A stretch of 64,000 bases of DNA from Gymnogyps californianus (Eukaryota > Chordata > Aves > Accipitriformes > Cathartidae): NCBI RefSeq assembly GCF_018139145.2, contig NC_059471.1:210881494-210945493 (forward strand). Direction: 5' to 3'. The position numbers and the translations under genes are program-made. The notes beneath the pieces were generated by a model, which saw only the letters and a program-made list of their open reading frames with translations, was not told the DNA's origin and did no database searches. Positions 12,828 to 25,600 of the stretch are shown here, piece by piece (the first letter of the stretch is position 1; every line of letters starts with the position of its first letter).

Positions 12828-12907
12828 CTTAATGAGTTCTGGCGTATATCTATACTGTGTGAACGCGGTGTATGGCCATGGCTGGCATTGGAGCAGAGTC
12901 TGGTCCT
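12828..12907 (+). other. Weak candidate exon A (80 bp)
   Basis: The left edge is a convincing acceptor: a pyrimidine-rich stretch ending TTTTTTTCATAG. The right edge is GTAAGT but with T instead of G at the last exon base. Two reading frames stay open across it; neither translation is recognisable. The pairing could be chance, since vertebrate introns contain many pseudo-exons. Confidence 0.15.
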
Positions 12908-13510
12908 GTAAGTTCACGGCATGGTTGTACCAAACTTGAGAGAGAGGCAGGAACATGTGAACTTTTTGGGTCTCGTTGAGAATTCGTGTAGTCAAACAAA
13001 AATGCAACAAAACGAGGAAAAGTTGCTTCTGTGTGAGCATAATGTGGTCTCTGCGTATGGTTTGTGGTGGGAGTATTGTTGAATAACTCTCTGGCAGCGG
13101 TGCTGTTCTGCGTTGTGGTACGTATGTGTGTGCGCTAAATCCTGTAGCGCCAATGAGGATATTTAACTTTCATTGACTTGGCAGAGAAGTAGGAGCGTGG
13201 AAGAAGGTTGTTAAAAATGGGAATAACTGCTTGTGGATCTTGTAGGCAATTTGAGAGGCATTTAAACTGTCTTTAATCTCCCTGTGATATGAGCAGGACG
13301 CTGAGAATCTCTTGCTTTATTGATGGTTGTTTTCCTAGCAATATATGGACAGACAGTGTGTACTATGAATGTGATAGCTGCTTGATTATTGTCATATTGT
13401 CAGTGATATTTGCTCAGGGACAATAAACAATTGTTTGCTGGGGTTTATTAAAAAGAACCACAAACACCCCATATCTCCTAAAACAAAGCCTTTATTGTCG
13501 TAAAGCAATT

Positions 13511-13580
13511 GTGGGCCAATTTCATGCTTGGTGTAGTTCCACTGATGTCAGTGGAGTTTTGCCAGGGATGATTTTGGCAG
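13511..13580. repeat. Possible ancient amniote repeat
   Basis: GTAGTTCCACTGATGTCAGT, GGAGTTTTGCCAGGGATGA and TTTTGGC in order resemble a repeat tail common in reptile and bird DNA (ACTCCATTGAAGTCAATGG, then CCAGGGATGAATTTGGC). I recall the motif but not a certain family name. Confidence 0.35.
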
Positions 13581-13843
13581 GTGAAGTGTCACTTCTGTTT
13601 TTCAGAGTCCAAAATGCTCAAGAGTAATGTTGCTATTCTGCCTCCAGCACTTAAGTATTATTAATTAAAATGGTATGCTGATGCTTCCTGAAAGTAAGAG
13701 GTAGAGGTGGGAGAGTCATCTCATCAGGTCCTCTAAATACTTTCCCACTTGCTTTCTCCTTTCTACTTCAGATCTTATATCCCTTAATTTACTCTCTTCC
13801 TGCTTTTTCAGTCTTAGCATCTTTTTTCTCTCTTCAAAATTAG

Positions 13844-13932
13844 GAAGTTTCTCTGAACTCCAGCTCACCCTTGAGCATTTAAAGGTTTTGAGGCTAACTG
13901 TATTGAACCCTACACCACCCCTGCACAACGAG
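13844..13932 (+). other. Weak candidate exon B (89 bp)
   Basis: The right edge is a full consensus donor, AACGAG|GTAAGT. The left edge could be TTAG at 13841-13843 after CTTTTTTCTCTCTTC, or an earlier TTTTTCAG ending at 13811, which gives a 121-bp exon. One frame is open across the longer version and is leucine-rich, but it is not recognised. The same pyrimidine-rich stretch read backwards gives a lysine/glutamate-rich frame (13716-13928, minus strand), which I take to be a by-product of composition. Confidence 0.2.
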
Positions 13933-15129
13933 GTAAGTGAGGAGCTGTGTGGCAGCTGCAGTTGGGAGACCTTTCTCGCACATGCACATGCCTCTTCTTT
14001 ACAAGCTGACTTGTGTGGTGGCTATGGTCAGTGCATTTGCTGAAGTGGCAGATTGTTTGACAGTCACGCAGTGGAACAGCCAGGCTTGAGAGAGACCGAG
14101 TAGACCGGGGTTGGGAAGTCACTCAGTTTTTACATAGTGCCATACTCAGGACGTTGAGAAACAACTGTTTCTGAGAACACCCCTTCATAACATCGGTAAG
14201 GACAGGAAAATCATCTAAAAAATGGAGCAGAAAGAAAACTGGGGAAAGATAGAAGGAAGTATTCTTCTTTACTAGCTGTGGGAAGAAGAGTGGAACTGTT
14301 TAACCAGTAATTGGCTTTAAGAGAACTTTGGCTCCATCAAAGTTTCAAAAAAAAAAAAAAGATTTTATTGACTAAAACTATGTTATCTTTGTATGCAGTT
14401 AACAGTATTAAATACACATGGCCAACTCTAAGGCTGTTCTGGCACTGTGGTGGTTTTAAACAGAGCAAGTTTCAATGCTCAGCTTTGCAGAGTATCTGCT
14501 GAGCTGTTTTTGTATCTGACATCTTTGCACTGTACAACTTTGGATCTATTTGCATCTCATAAGTACTCAAAAAGAGCATTTCAGACACAACTCACAGCTG
14601 ATACCCTTCTGACACTTTTGGAAAAAGCAAGCATCAAAGAGCAAGATACATGCACTGTCTAACTTTGGAGGGGAAAAAATGTGCTTAATGCTTCTTCAAT
14701 TCAGTGATTAGTCTGAAGTTTATTCTGGTTTGGCCAGACATGGCGTGTTCTTGAGTATCAGTGGAAGTATGGTTTGCAGCTTAATGTGATGTTGCAAAGA
14801 GCCTGCAACTCTTCTGTATTTACTTAAAGAGCATGTAAGTTGGGGTTTTGATGTTTAATTTTGACATAAGACAATGGAAGGATTGAGCTGTGGAAAGGGA
14901 ATTGGTCACATGCTAACCTGAACATAGAGCTGCAAATTTGATAGGAAAAACATTTTTTAGGAGAAGGATAGATTATCTGGCTAGAACTACATTTCTCAGT
15001 GATACTTCCTCTTTCCACATTTTGCATGTTCTTGTCAGGATTATCTCTGCCTGTGCGTCATTTATATTAATCCTCTCAAAACCGTGCTGAAGTGGAAAGG
15101 TGCTGTGTCTTCCCACTGTGGGGTAGACA

Positions 15130-15250
15130 CCTTCCCTTTGCAGATGGGGAGTAAAAGCACAGGACAGTAAATGGGTCGTCCGTGACTACACAGGAACTGC
15201 GTAGTGATGCAAGAACTTGAACTCATGTCTCCTGAACTATTGGCTAGTGT
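15130..15250 (+). repeat. MIR/CORE-SINE-like fragment
   Basis: The order of landmarks follows a MIR-type SINE on the + strand: TTTGCAGATGGGGAG (usual TTACAGATGGGGAA), an AGCACAGG stretch, TGACTACACAGGAACTG (usual TCACACAG), then AACTTGAACTCATGTCTCCT (usual GGACTTGAACTCAGGTCTCCT). The 3' part is well preserved. Confidence 0.65.
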
Positions 15251-18200
15251 TGAAATGAAAGAACTTCCCCCTGCATGAAGGAGTAGAAGAGAAGAGGCAC
15301 GGTCCAAAAGGCATGGTATGAAAATCAGTTTGGTTACCTGGCTGTGATGCAATTAGTGGTCGACTGCTCTTCCACCAACAACATGCAAAACAGGAGGGTT
15401 TTGTAATGGCAAGTGCTTAAACAAAGGCATTCAGCATACACAGGAGAGAGAAAAAACAGTAAGGGACATTTTTCTTCTTCTTTCTACACCTGCCTTTAAA
15501 TAGCGGGTGCTGGTTTTACAGATGCGTCTCTGGCTGGGTCTTTGGGGAGGTCCTTCATCTGGCCCATTGTACGGTTGCATGTGAGGAGGTGCCAGCAGAA
15601 GGGAAGAGAAGGCTTTGCATTGCCAGGAGGGTCGTGGCAAGACCAGGACTGCCTTTCTGTGACCCCAGCAGCTGGGTGAGGTGATGTGAGTGCAGATCCC
15701 CACCCTGAGAGACCAGGCTCGTTCTTCTTTTTGAAGGTGGTTTCTAAAGGGGTGGCTGCTCGCTCTTCTGCTACGCACAGAGACTCACGTAGCTGCTGTT
15801 CTCGCCCGGCTGCTCTTCCGCTTCAGGGCGTTGGTGCAAAGGGCTGTGTGTGTTTCACGACAGCGGGGAGCTGTGTGTGGTAATTCTCTCGTGGCAGAAA
15901 TCTTACGGGGATTATATGAGCAGGGAGCACTGGCATCTGCAAGAAAAGGAAGGATGTGGTCTTTTCTTCCCCTTTCTATATAACCCGAAAACACCAGAGG
16001 ATACCTGCTACCTCCGTGTTTTGTCCCGCTGTGAAAACTGAAGTTTGAAGAAACGCTTTTCCTTACAGCACTGTGTTTGGTGGTTGACTGTTACAATAGC
16101 AAAGTTTGTCATAGTTTCAACTTCAGTTTCAAAACGTGTTTCGAGCTGGCAGCCTACTTCTTGTGTTTCAGCCAATGCTGTAAGTTTTGTGCAGTCAAGG
16201 GTAGGAAACTCACAGGTGGGAGAGCAACGTTTCCAAGTTGTGTCTATAAAAGAATAAGCCACAAGGATTTTGGAGCAGTTGTGTGCAGTGCTCTGTCCAC
16301 TGGTCTGTATCACATTTTAAAATAATGTTTGAAATGAGAAGTTACTCTAATTTTTTAGCCTGGGTCTGTAGCTGAAAGGGCAGGGTTTGTGGTAGCTTGG
16401 TACAGTTTGCTTTCTAGTATAGATCTAGTCTGGCTTGGAGTTAATTGAGTCTTCAGCAGGTCATCAGTTTGCTTAGACGGGACAAGGATCCTAATTTCAT
16501 GATGACAGCAGGGAGCACAAATGCAATAACCTTTGCCTTATTTAGCTTTATTTATCCTACAAGCAAAACTCCTTGATTTGCTTACATTTTTTAAATTTCT
16601 CTGGCAACATGAAGCCAGAAGGTTGCCTTTTGTGCAAGTACATGCTCTTCTTCAAAGAGAGGAATAGCACAGTCATTTAGGAACAGTGGGACAAATTCCT
16701 TTCTTTTAGATGAGATCCATTTCTTTATTTTTACATTTATACTGCAATTTCAGGCAGTGTATGTGCCTGCAGGATGAACTGTAAAACCTCTGTTCTGTCC
16801 TTCAACAAATCTCAGCCTCTTACATTTACTGCCTCTCTGTATGAGCTGCATTAGAGTCCTTTAGAGGACTCTCTTTACGATGATGAAGCATGAAACGTGC
16901 TCTTGCTATAAGGGGTGCTTTAATGTCCTGGATAGCAACCTTGCTGCTTGTTGTGGCAAGATGGGTCTTATTTTTTACCTTGTACCCAGGAATTATTCAC
17001 CTTTCCTGTAAGATGGAGAGCTAAAACCCACAAATGCTTCTGAAGGAGAAACTACCCTTGTGTTTGACTTCGGTTGAAGCAGTCCCTCTGCTTTGCAGTA
17101 TAGTATATTTTAAGGAGGGGGAAGTGAGTCTTGAAACCATTACTGTGTAGAGGGAAACCCACATTAAGCTGCTTTTGCTTAATTGAATATTGAGAGTTCT
17201 CCTGTCCGTCTTGAAAGGATGTTCAGTTCACCATGCTTGTGCCCACTGGTGCTAGCTAACTCACCACGTCTGGTGGCGTCTGCTCTGAATGGGAGCCAAA
17301 CACTGCCAGTCAAAGGTATTTCAATAGCGATGGCATTCAGTGAGTCTTTCGGTGGGTGGCGAGAGGAGGATGATGATGGGAAATAATAGAACAATTCTTT
17401 TCATTCCTTGCCTGTGCTGTGAATGGGCATTCATAAGACCTCATGTATATACACAGGCTTTTGTTCTGGTGCTAATAATAAAACAGAGTTCACAGCTCTG
17501 AGTAGTCAAGACGATGTGATGAGAAGTGGGTCAAGACCATTCGTGTGTGCATAACTGCACTCCTAATCTAGGCCAGTGCCTGTGCTGGATGCTTCTAAAC
17601 AAGCTGAAAAGGTTTCAGGGGAGCAGGAGTTTATGCTGTCAGATGGGTGAAGTGCACCTCTAGCTGAGCAGAGCACAGCTAGATGGGGATCAGAATGGAT
17701 GGTCTTGAGTCGCTTTGCATGTTAATATGACCATAGAGGAAAAGCTTTGCTGTTCAGTACCTCTGAAGAGCAAGGAGTTTAGTTTGAGCCAAAGGAAATT
17801 TTCTTCTTCCTAGCAGGATGAGTTGCTGAGCAGCCCTTCAAATATGTGCACTGCTCTGCTTTTTCAGCTGAAATACGTCTCTGCTACCTCAGTTTCATCT
17901 TCACTGTCATTGGGAAAAAAGATGACTTGCTGAGTATCCCACTGTGTTGCTGCTATGTCCTTCAGACTTGCTGCAGTAGTTGAGCTCCTTGGTGCCCTTC
18001 AAGGAAGAGTGGATGCCTGGGCTCGCCCTGAGGTGCAGTTTGGGGCTGTTGGTAGAGGAAGAAAGCCAATTTTCATCTGAAGCCACTGGGATTTGGGGGG
18101 GGGGGGTATTTTTGGAGAGAACAGGGAGGAGTTTGATTGTGTTATGATAGTCTTTGCATTATATTATGATTTTTTTTTTTCCCATCCTAGAGCTTTTTGA

Positions 18201-19554
18201 GGTAACTTGTCCTTGAAGACCAGCTATGTCATACAATGCAAGCTGTAATACACGTGGTTAACTCTCATAATACCTGGCACATCACTGCATGCCCCCTGAA
18301 AACAGTCTGGCAGAAATTTATAGCCAGGTTTGGGTGTCTTAAGAGAATGAAGCAAAGGATGGGGAAAGAGTCCTGGTGGTTTTGGGATTTTCTTTGGGTG
18401 GGAGGTGGTTTTTTTGGTATTTCTAAAAGTAAACCAACTTTTTCTTCCAAGCCTTAGAAGTACCTTTGAGGCCAACCATGTATGTAACGTGCAGAAGCAA
18501 ACTGGAGTGCTGTGGATTGTAACCGACTTCCCAGTTGTGCTGGCGGTAGGTTTTGCAAGGTGAAGAGATGACCTTTCGTAGGTGGCTGCAAGGGCGATCA
18601 GTAAGCATGGCTTGCCTTGCTGCTCTCCCACCTTTTTCCTGTGTCCTTCGTCATAGTGACCAGTGCAACGACACGCTAACTGATCAGAAATGCTCGTGCG
18701 TAGGCAGTCTTGTGTATTCTGGAAGGAAGCCCTGGCTGTGCATGGGGTTGTCCTGTTTGTGCTATTTGTTACCACAGATAGCAACTGTGGGGAGCAGAGT
18801 GGCTCTCCAAAGACAGTCTTAGCATGCCTATTGCTCTTCATTTACCAGTTTCTTCTTTCAAGTACAAGAAGGCTGAACAAGTCATAAACTTCTTATGCAA
18901 AACATGAGCGAACGTATTCTTCCTTTTTCAGAAAATACCTTAAAAGCTAGCTTTAGAATTCAAGAAATTTAATGTCTCTGAAAAGCAGAAAACATGTATC
19001 TCTTGGGGTGAAGCCATATCCCATTGAAAAGATTTACAAAAACATTTTTCTGAAGTTCCAGCAACTAGAAAGCCAGCCTTGAAGCTTGTTACGAAGACTG
19101 TAGTTTGTGAATGTCCATGCCAGTCAGTCTCAGGTGGAGGATTTAGTTTAACAAGGCTGAAGCACATGTTACAGATGCCATTGTATCAAAACACTTACTG
19201 TTTTGGGGAAGCTCAAGTCTGAGTTCTTGGGCCCGTCTTACTTTCTCTGTAGTTAGTGACTGATTAAACTGAGCAAAAAGCGGGAGAGGTTGGAGGCATC
19301 AACTAGCCATGTTATATGCTACATCCTTTTCCTAATTGTGCAAAAGTGCTGTACCTTCAAAGTTTCCTCTGTAAACCCAAGAATTTACTGAATGTACAAT
19401 GACTTTGATTTTTTTTTTTTTTTGCAATGTAGTATGTAAGCAGAATAAAATAAATTTCCTTGCTTGAGGATGTGACAGCAAGTTAGTACATCAAGTTAGA
19501 AAATGAGTGTGCCAACTATTGCTTTGTTTTCCAGTGGCCTGCGGGCCCTTCCTG
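15251..19554. other. Intronic or intergenic, nothing recognised
   Basis: No supported gene. It includes a minus-strand open frame at 18224-18841 (205 codons, the longest in the window) that has no recognisable domain, no hydrophobic or repeat pattern and no splice context; I treat it as chance. It also holds a 20-bp hairpin at 16853-16872 and a G12 run at 18095-18106. Confidence 0.5.
16853..16872. repeat. Small perfect hairpin (8-bp stem)
   Basis: AGAGTCCT, loop TTAG, AGGACTCT. It is an exact inverted repeat but short enough to be chance. Confidence 0.5.
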
Positions 19555-19650
19555 CATAGCACTGTCCTAAAGAGACAGTCTCTGCCCTGAGGAATTTACA
19601 GTTTAAATAGGGAAGAGAGAGTGAGTGAATGGACATTAGAGACACAAAAA
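19555..19650 (+). repeat. CORE-SINE-like head fragment
   Basis: CAGTCTCTGCCCTGAGGAAT followed by TTACAGTTTAAATAGGGAAG matches the common amniote SINE-like phrase 'CAGTCCCTGCCC..GAGCTTACAGTCTAA.TAG..AAGA'. It is probably related to the other MIR/CORE-SINE-like fragments in this window. Confidence 0.45.
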
Positions 19651-19665
19651 GGTGAAACACTTTTT

Positions 19666-19689
19666 TGTGTGTGTGTGTGTGTGTGTGTG
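19666..19689. repeat. (TG)12 microsatellite
   Basis: Twelve uninterrupted TG dinucleotides follow a T run. It is likely to be length-polymorphic. Confidence 0.95.
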
Positions 19690-21643
19690 CGACACCAGCT
19701 CAGTGGTGCAAACTTGAAGTAGAAAAATTTTTCTTGCATCAGAGATCAGTTTTGCACTGAATGCAGCTGCTTTGCTGGAGAGCCAGATTTTTACTGAAAC
19801 TTCCAGTGTAGATGTAGATTTATGTATCTATATAAAGGTGCTTTGTCACTCATGTCTATTACATTACAGGAACAAGTTTTAACACTGTAAGCTCCCCTAT
19901 AGGGATCTGTATACTTTCCAGCTAGTTAAGGCCTACTTTTTCTCTGTAGAAGCACTAAAAAGGCATCTCCTCAACCTTGTTACCTGTTTCCAGGTAACTA
20001 ATAGGATTAACAGATCCAAGACAACATGTTCCTTTAGCTAAGTGTAATCCATTTGCCAGCCTCAGACAAAAATATCGCAGAGAGGAGAAGCACAGGTCTA
20101 TATAGTAAATCTTATTTTCAAAGAAAACAAGACTTAAAAAAAGTTAGACCAGTACTTTTTGCTAGAAAACTTCTGCAACTGATGTCACTTTTATTGTGAA
20201 ACTTTATAGCAGACAACTCTAAAAATGGGGGCCAGTTTGAAATGCAGAGTCAGAGATCCGTCTGGTCAGTGATGCTGGTATAACTTTTTTAAAGGAACTG
20301 GGTGAAGAACTTCAGAAGAGGGGAAAGTATTTAAATCCTGGTGGACTTCTTGGATGCTGTAGCAGTGGGCCATATGGGTACCTAAGTAGCTAAATTTTCT
20401 GCTCAAATTGTAATTGAGGTGTCTGGTTGGTCTCTTCCCAATCCACTCCCGTGATTTCCTATGGCTAAGTAGTTCTTTCTTTCCTCAAAGCTGTCACGGT
20501 GTTGCTAGCACGGGATGACTACAGACAGCATCTGCCAGGGAAAGGCTCTCATTTCTGTGGTGCTGAGGTTGTGGTCGGCTCAATCTGTGATGTACTCAGC
20601 TTTGCACCCAGAAGGTTGCCCAGGTTTTATAAGGCTATGCTAATTAAGGTCTTGGTGTCTGCTGTACAAAATTCTTAATTGCTGAAGCATCCCCGTATCA
20701 GCTTTCAGTAAAACTGTTTTTTGGAGCCTTTCCCCCCGCCCTGCCCCCCTCAGAATTCTGCAAGAAAAAAGGCTCTCTAGCTGCTGAAGCACAATGCTGT
20801 CACCTGTTTTACTTTCCCGTGTTTTTTCTGTATTGATGGAAGGCTTTGTTTTAATGCTTAATTCTTTTGACTGCCATAATCTGGTAGCATACAGGGGGAG
20901 GGCTGCATTTGTAATGCCTGTTCTGTGCACTGAAAGGCAAGAGTTTAGAATGAACTTTAAGGTAGAGCAGTGTGTGCTTTCAAAGAGCTTATTCCTTCCA
21001 ACATTGACTGAAATTGAATTAATGAAGAGTCCCATCAAATTGGGCATAGCATGCATTGATAAAATGGTATTTCGTTAAATGACTGCTCTAAGGGCTCATT
21101 TCGTCCCTGTCCTCCCATTTTAGTATTGAATCTTAATCTCTTTATTACAAGGAACATCAGGACTAGTAGAATTAAAGTTTGAGCCAGTCGTGAGTTCATT
21201 TATTCCTTTTTTTAAATCTTTAATGATGGAGCAGCCTCAGCTGATTTCCTGTTCAGGTTTGATGCTTCACAGGATTTGAGATTCATCTTTATTTTATCTC
21301 CAGAATCACACTTTGGTTCAGGGTATTTTTTCTTTCTAATAGGAAGCTGATTAACTGCTAAAACAGCCACAGATGTAGTTAATTTACTTTCTAAGTGCAG
21401 ATGTTTAGAGTGCTATGAAGTCAGGCAAAGATTGGATTTAGAAAGCACTAGATTACACATACTAGTCAACAAAACATTGAGTATCAAAGATAACTCATTA
21501 CTGTAAAAGCAATGAAATAAGGAGCTCCCATTCCTACTGGGTATTTTCCCCTAGGAAGGGGACTGGAAAAAAATTCTATACTCTAAAATACAACCATTCA
21601 GATTCTTAAGATTAAATGTCTCTGTAATCAATGTACTGTTGTT

Positions 21644-21663
21644 GTTTGTTTGTTTGTTTGTTT
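21644..21663. repeat. (GTTT)5 microsatellite
   Basis: Five uninterrupted GTTT units start at 21644. This is an ordinary short tetranucleotide repeat. Confidence 0.9.
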
Positions 21664-21936
21664 TAAACTGCCATAATTAAGATGTCATGAACTCAGCTTA
21701 GGGTATCATGGTTTGCTAAATGGAAGGCTTAGAAGCGTACTGTAGGACACGATATCCCTCAGGAAGGAAAGGATATGAAAGCTCAACAAACCGTTTACAA
21801 AAATTACAATCATTCCAGTTAATGTGGTTAAACTAGGTAATTTCTGCTTAGAATTTTATAGAGTCATTGTGTATGTGAAAAACAAACTGTGTCAGGGTAA
21901 ACAAATCCTTCCAATATCTATTTAAAGTAGATAAAT

Positions 21937-22046
21937 ATTTATTATTGTCCTTCTTTTACAGATTGAGAAACAAAGGCTGAATTGACTTGCCTACAGCTAT
22001 AACTAATTAGTGCAAGGATAGAATTTGAACTTGGGACTTTGAACCA
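21937..22046 (+). repeat. MIR/CORE-SINE-like fragment
   Basis: TTTATTATTGTCCTTCTTTT with ACAGATTGAGAAACAAAGGC, then TTGACTTGCC, CTACAGCTA and GGATAGAATTTGAACTTGGG run in the order of a MIR consensus (TTATTATCCCCATTTTACAG, ATGAGGAAACTGAGGC, AACTTGCCC, CACAGCTA, GGATTCGAACC). It has one of the clearest consensus landmark orders among the old SINE fragments here. Confidence 0.7.
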
Positions 22047-22239
22047 AGAGAAAAACAAACAGAATGAAACATTGCAAATGAAAACATAATGAAAAGATAA
22101 TATAAACTTTATATTTCAAGCATAAACTTGCTACCCCAATACAGAAATCATCTTCTCATAAAGGCCTTTAGGCAAGTAGGCAGCCTAAAAAGCTGCTTCT
22201 TACTGAAAACAGGATCTGGTTAGACCATGATCATTACCT

Positions 22240-22600
22240 TACTTGCCAATTTTGTGTGTCTTACATTACCCCCATTAAGGTTGTTGCTTCTGAGAAAATT
22301 CCTAAAGACAAATTGGAATTCAAATTAAATTTTCAAATAATTGAAGTTAAATGAGGAGCACCAGGCAAATTACACTTCAACTTGAAAAGCTGCAACAAAA
22401 TCATGCTAGAGATTTCCTTTACTTATCTCCCAGATAGATTATTGGTGTGAGTCACCCAAAGCAGTTGTACTAGATGTGGAAATGTAGCTGACTCAAAGAC
22501 AAGTGATTGACATCATTTTATGGGATGTCACTAACTGCGGTTTCATTAAATTGCAGTTTTCCCTCTGTCCTGGTCAAATGTTAATTTTCATTACAATTTG
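22240..22600. promoter_or_regulatory. Possible conserved noncoding element
   Basis: This AT-rich stretch has no long open frame and holds TGATTGACA at 22504-22512 (close to the PBX-MEIS composite TGATTGACAG) and TGCGGT at 22536-22541 (RUNX core), along with several TAAT and AATTA words. It has the look of a developmental enhancer core, but this is an impression only: conservation cannot be judged from one sequence. Confidence 0.2.
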
Positions 22601-25600
22601 GGCTAAGCATAGAATAAACATTTCTTTTTTTGCTTTTGGTAAGTTCTCTGGATCACAAGGGCCGTGACCGTTATTTTTTTAATGTAAAGGACGATGCATC
22701 TTAAAGCACAATACTCGCTTGCTTCTCTAAACTGCGTGCTGGAGAGGTGGTAGCACTCATATGGTTACTGCACCGCTTTAGTATTTGTGTCTTTTGGGAG
22801 AACAGTGTGGTCCCATAACAGGGTTTGGGATTCCCCCCACACCCCCCCTCCCTCTTTTCTGGAGATGCATTTGAAAAGAATTTAATTGCAGTACCTAGTG
22901 TTTTCAGTCAATGCCTTTGTGTCCGTGATGAAAATTAAGAGAGAGGGAGTTTTTAGTGGTGTTTCTGTATAAGTTTAAGCAATTTCAGACTTTCTTAATG
23001 ACAATTTTTTGTTTCGAAATGTGGTAAGTTAAAAAGCAAAGCAAACTTCTCTTAGTTTTCTGGACTTCTAAATGTCTTCTGTACTGGACGTTATTTGAAT
23101 TGGATTCCTTTGCCTTAACAGTCTTGTTTGCTCTGGTCCTTGTGATTGATTTGAACGTGAACTAGCCAGCACTTGACTAATGGAAAACCTAACGTAAATA
23201 AGTGATAGTGCATGCTAGAGAATCAAAAGGTCATACAGTAAGCCATGGTGCTCTTTAAAACAATTTAAAAATCCTTCTGTAAACCAATTGTTGAATGAAG
23301 GGTGGATGAATGGAAGTTTAAAAGCTGGAAACATTAAAGTTTGGGACATTTAAAGCCTAGACTAGATTTAAGTGTTACTACTTGGAAGTCCTTAATGGAA
23401 GGGGAGTAGAAAAGCAGTTTTAAAAGGGCTTTCTTTATCTTTGCCTAGGGTTTATAATTGAATCTAGGACTGGAAGTTTATAGGGTCGGTTTGGCATTGG
23501 AGCAGGAGTATCGACATGCTATTCAAATGTAGGATGGTCAGCGTAAATGATCAGATTTTTCTGTTGTCTTCATCTCAACTCTCTAATTTAGTCTCTACTG
23601 TGAATTGTTTTTTTTTTTGATGTGCCTGTCTTCTACGTCTCTTTTGTGGGAGGCTTGAATTTACAGTGCAATTCCTCTCCCCTTTGCCTGAACAGTGTTT
23701 GTTAAGAATATGAAACTTTTTATCCAGAGCCAGCTGTTTTGAAAACCTAACTTCAGAAGGCTGAAATCCGGCTAAGGTGTGCACATTATGCGTGCACTAA
23801 ATAAAAGCAAGCTGCCTTGCAGCTGTTACTCGTGGTGGCACCCGGCTCGCTCTCCTCCCAGCCCCATTCTGGACTCCATGTGTTGGTTTTCATAGGCAGG
23901 GTGTAAAGCACAGAGCGAAGCTGTGTGGTGCGGTACAAGCATGTGTGTATCTTCCAGAGCCAAATGATGATGTTGGACTGCAGCCGGGTCTGTGCCTGAT
24001 TCTGCTCTAGGAATGAACAAAATAAGGAAGAGAAGTAAAAGCGAAGTAGACGGTAACTGGAAAGACTTTTAGTGATATGACTTGTCCTCAATTGAATGAC
24101 TGGCCTGGGATTAAACTGGGTTTATTCTCATTGCAGCAGCGTTAGACCTTGTTGCATTATCCCATATAAGACAATTTGTTAAAGGTTAATAGTTTGGTTT
24201 TTTTTTTTCCTAAAGTGAAAGATGCTTTAGATTATGGGTGTCAATTATGTAACTGACAAACTACAGGAAGTTTGTAAAATGACTGAAAGTGGTTCTTGCA
24301 AGAATCTGAAATTTTAATCATGTTCATCACAATGATGGTGTGTTTTTCCTAATAGAAGAGATCTTTGTACTTAAAGCTGGAATAGTTTTGGCTTTTGGGG
24401 CTTTTTTGTTTGTTTTTGGTTTTTTACTTTTTCTTAAATGTGCCACAGAAGCCAGACGTATGCTACAAGACACTTACTTTCAGAGAGAATGCAGGCAGGT
24501 AAGTACATTAGAGTTGACCTTTTCATCATCATCATGTTTGATAAATTTTGACCTGATCTCTGGATTGGGGAAGAAAATGGGTCAGACTGTAATACTAGAC
24601 TGGAAAGAAAATGAAATGTGAGATAACTAGGAAAAAAAAAAAATTGTGGTATATCTGTTTGTACCGTATGTATTTTTGCTACAAACCGAAGCTGTAAACT
24701 TTCTAGCTGATCTGCACAAGATGAGCTTGCATGAATCTTTCACACCAGCATCACAAGCTTGAACTCTTCTGTGCTGCATAACTAAATCCCTGTTGTCATC
24801 CAGTTCACATGTAGTCAACGTGGGGATCCTCCAGTTTTGCCTTCCATAAACCTTGGGTTTGTTTTCCTGACAATTCATTTCCTGTTGATCCAAATTCTTA
24901 GAGGTTTTTGTTTTTTGTTTTTTTGGTTTGTTTTTTTTTTTTAATGTGCTTCCAAGGGCTGTTACTTGCAACTGTTGTCTAGCAGCACTGGAATGAGCCC
25001 TGTCAGAGCCTGGACTCCTGGCTGGAGTCTTTCATTACTCAGCCACCAGTTTATATGAAACTTAGGGGAGATTTGTATCTTGAAGGCTTCAAACCCTTTA
25101 AAAATTTGGCTGAAACCAGCCAAAACTTATAAGGAGAGGTGCGAGTGCACACTTAAATTATCATATAAGAAATCTAAGAAGGTCATTTAACTTAAATACC
25201 TGACCTGGTCCTATATTTGCTTCTTGGTCATGAAACAGTCTCTCTGGATATGTTTTTGCAGCTTAGCTTTGCACCAAGGGAACTCCCTGTGGTGGTTCTT
25301 GTAGCCCAGCTCTTGCAGTCTGGTTTTGCTAGAGCCATGCTGATTTAACTAAGATGTGGGCATCAGAATAGCGTCCTAGTTTCTTCCTACTTCGTGTCTA
25401 AATGCTTTACAACATGGTTGCTACCTTTTTAGAAAACTTGTTGTGCAAGCAAACCACACCGATTTCCTTCAGCTCTATTTAACTGTCATTTGGTGGGTAG
25501 CCGAGATGGGGAATAGTAGATATGCTTTCATTCTTGCTAACTTTCTGACCAGTGAACCGCATGAAAATTTTGTAGAGCTGAAGACAGGGGAAGAAACCCT

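Larger units (their letters stand above)
12421..15129 (+). other. Start of long intron; weak exon candidates
   Basis: If the donor at 11838 is used, this is intronic. It returns quickly to AT-leaning composition after the CpG island. Apart from two weak exon candidates (12828-12907 and 13844-13932), one old repeat (13511-13580) and an A14 run (about 14347-14360), I see nothing. Confidence 0.5.

Noticed and set aside
13716..13928. Coiled-coil-like minus-strand frame (LKKQEESKLRDIRSEVERRK)
   Set aside because: The lysine/glutamate richness is the reverse reading of a pyrimidine-rich splice-acceptor-like tract on the + strand. No supporting splice sites on the minus strand were found.
18224..18841. 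Longest open frame in the window, 205 codons on the minus strand
   Set aside because: It has no recognisable domain, no signal or membrane pattern, no promoter or splice context, and overlaps open frames on the + strand. One such frame in 64 kb over six frames is plausible by chance.
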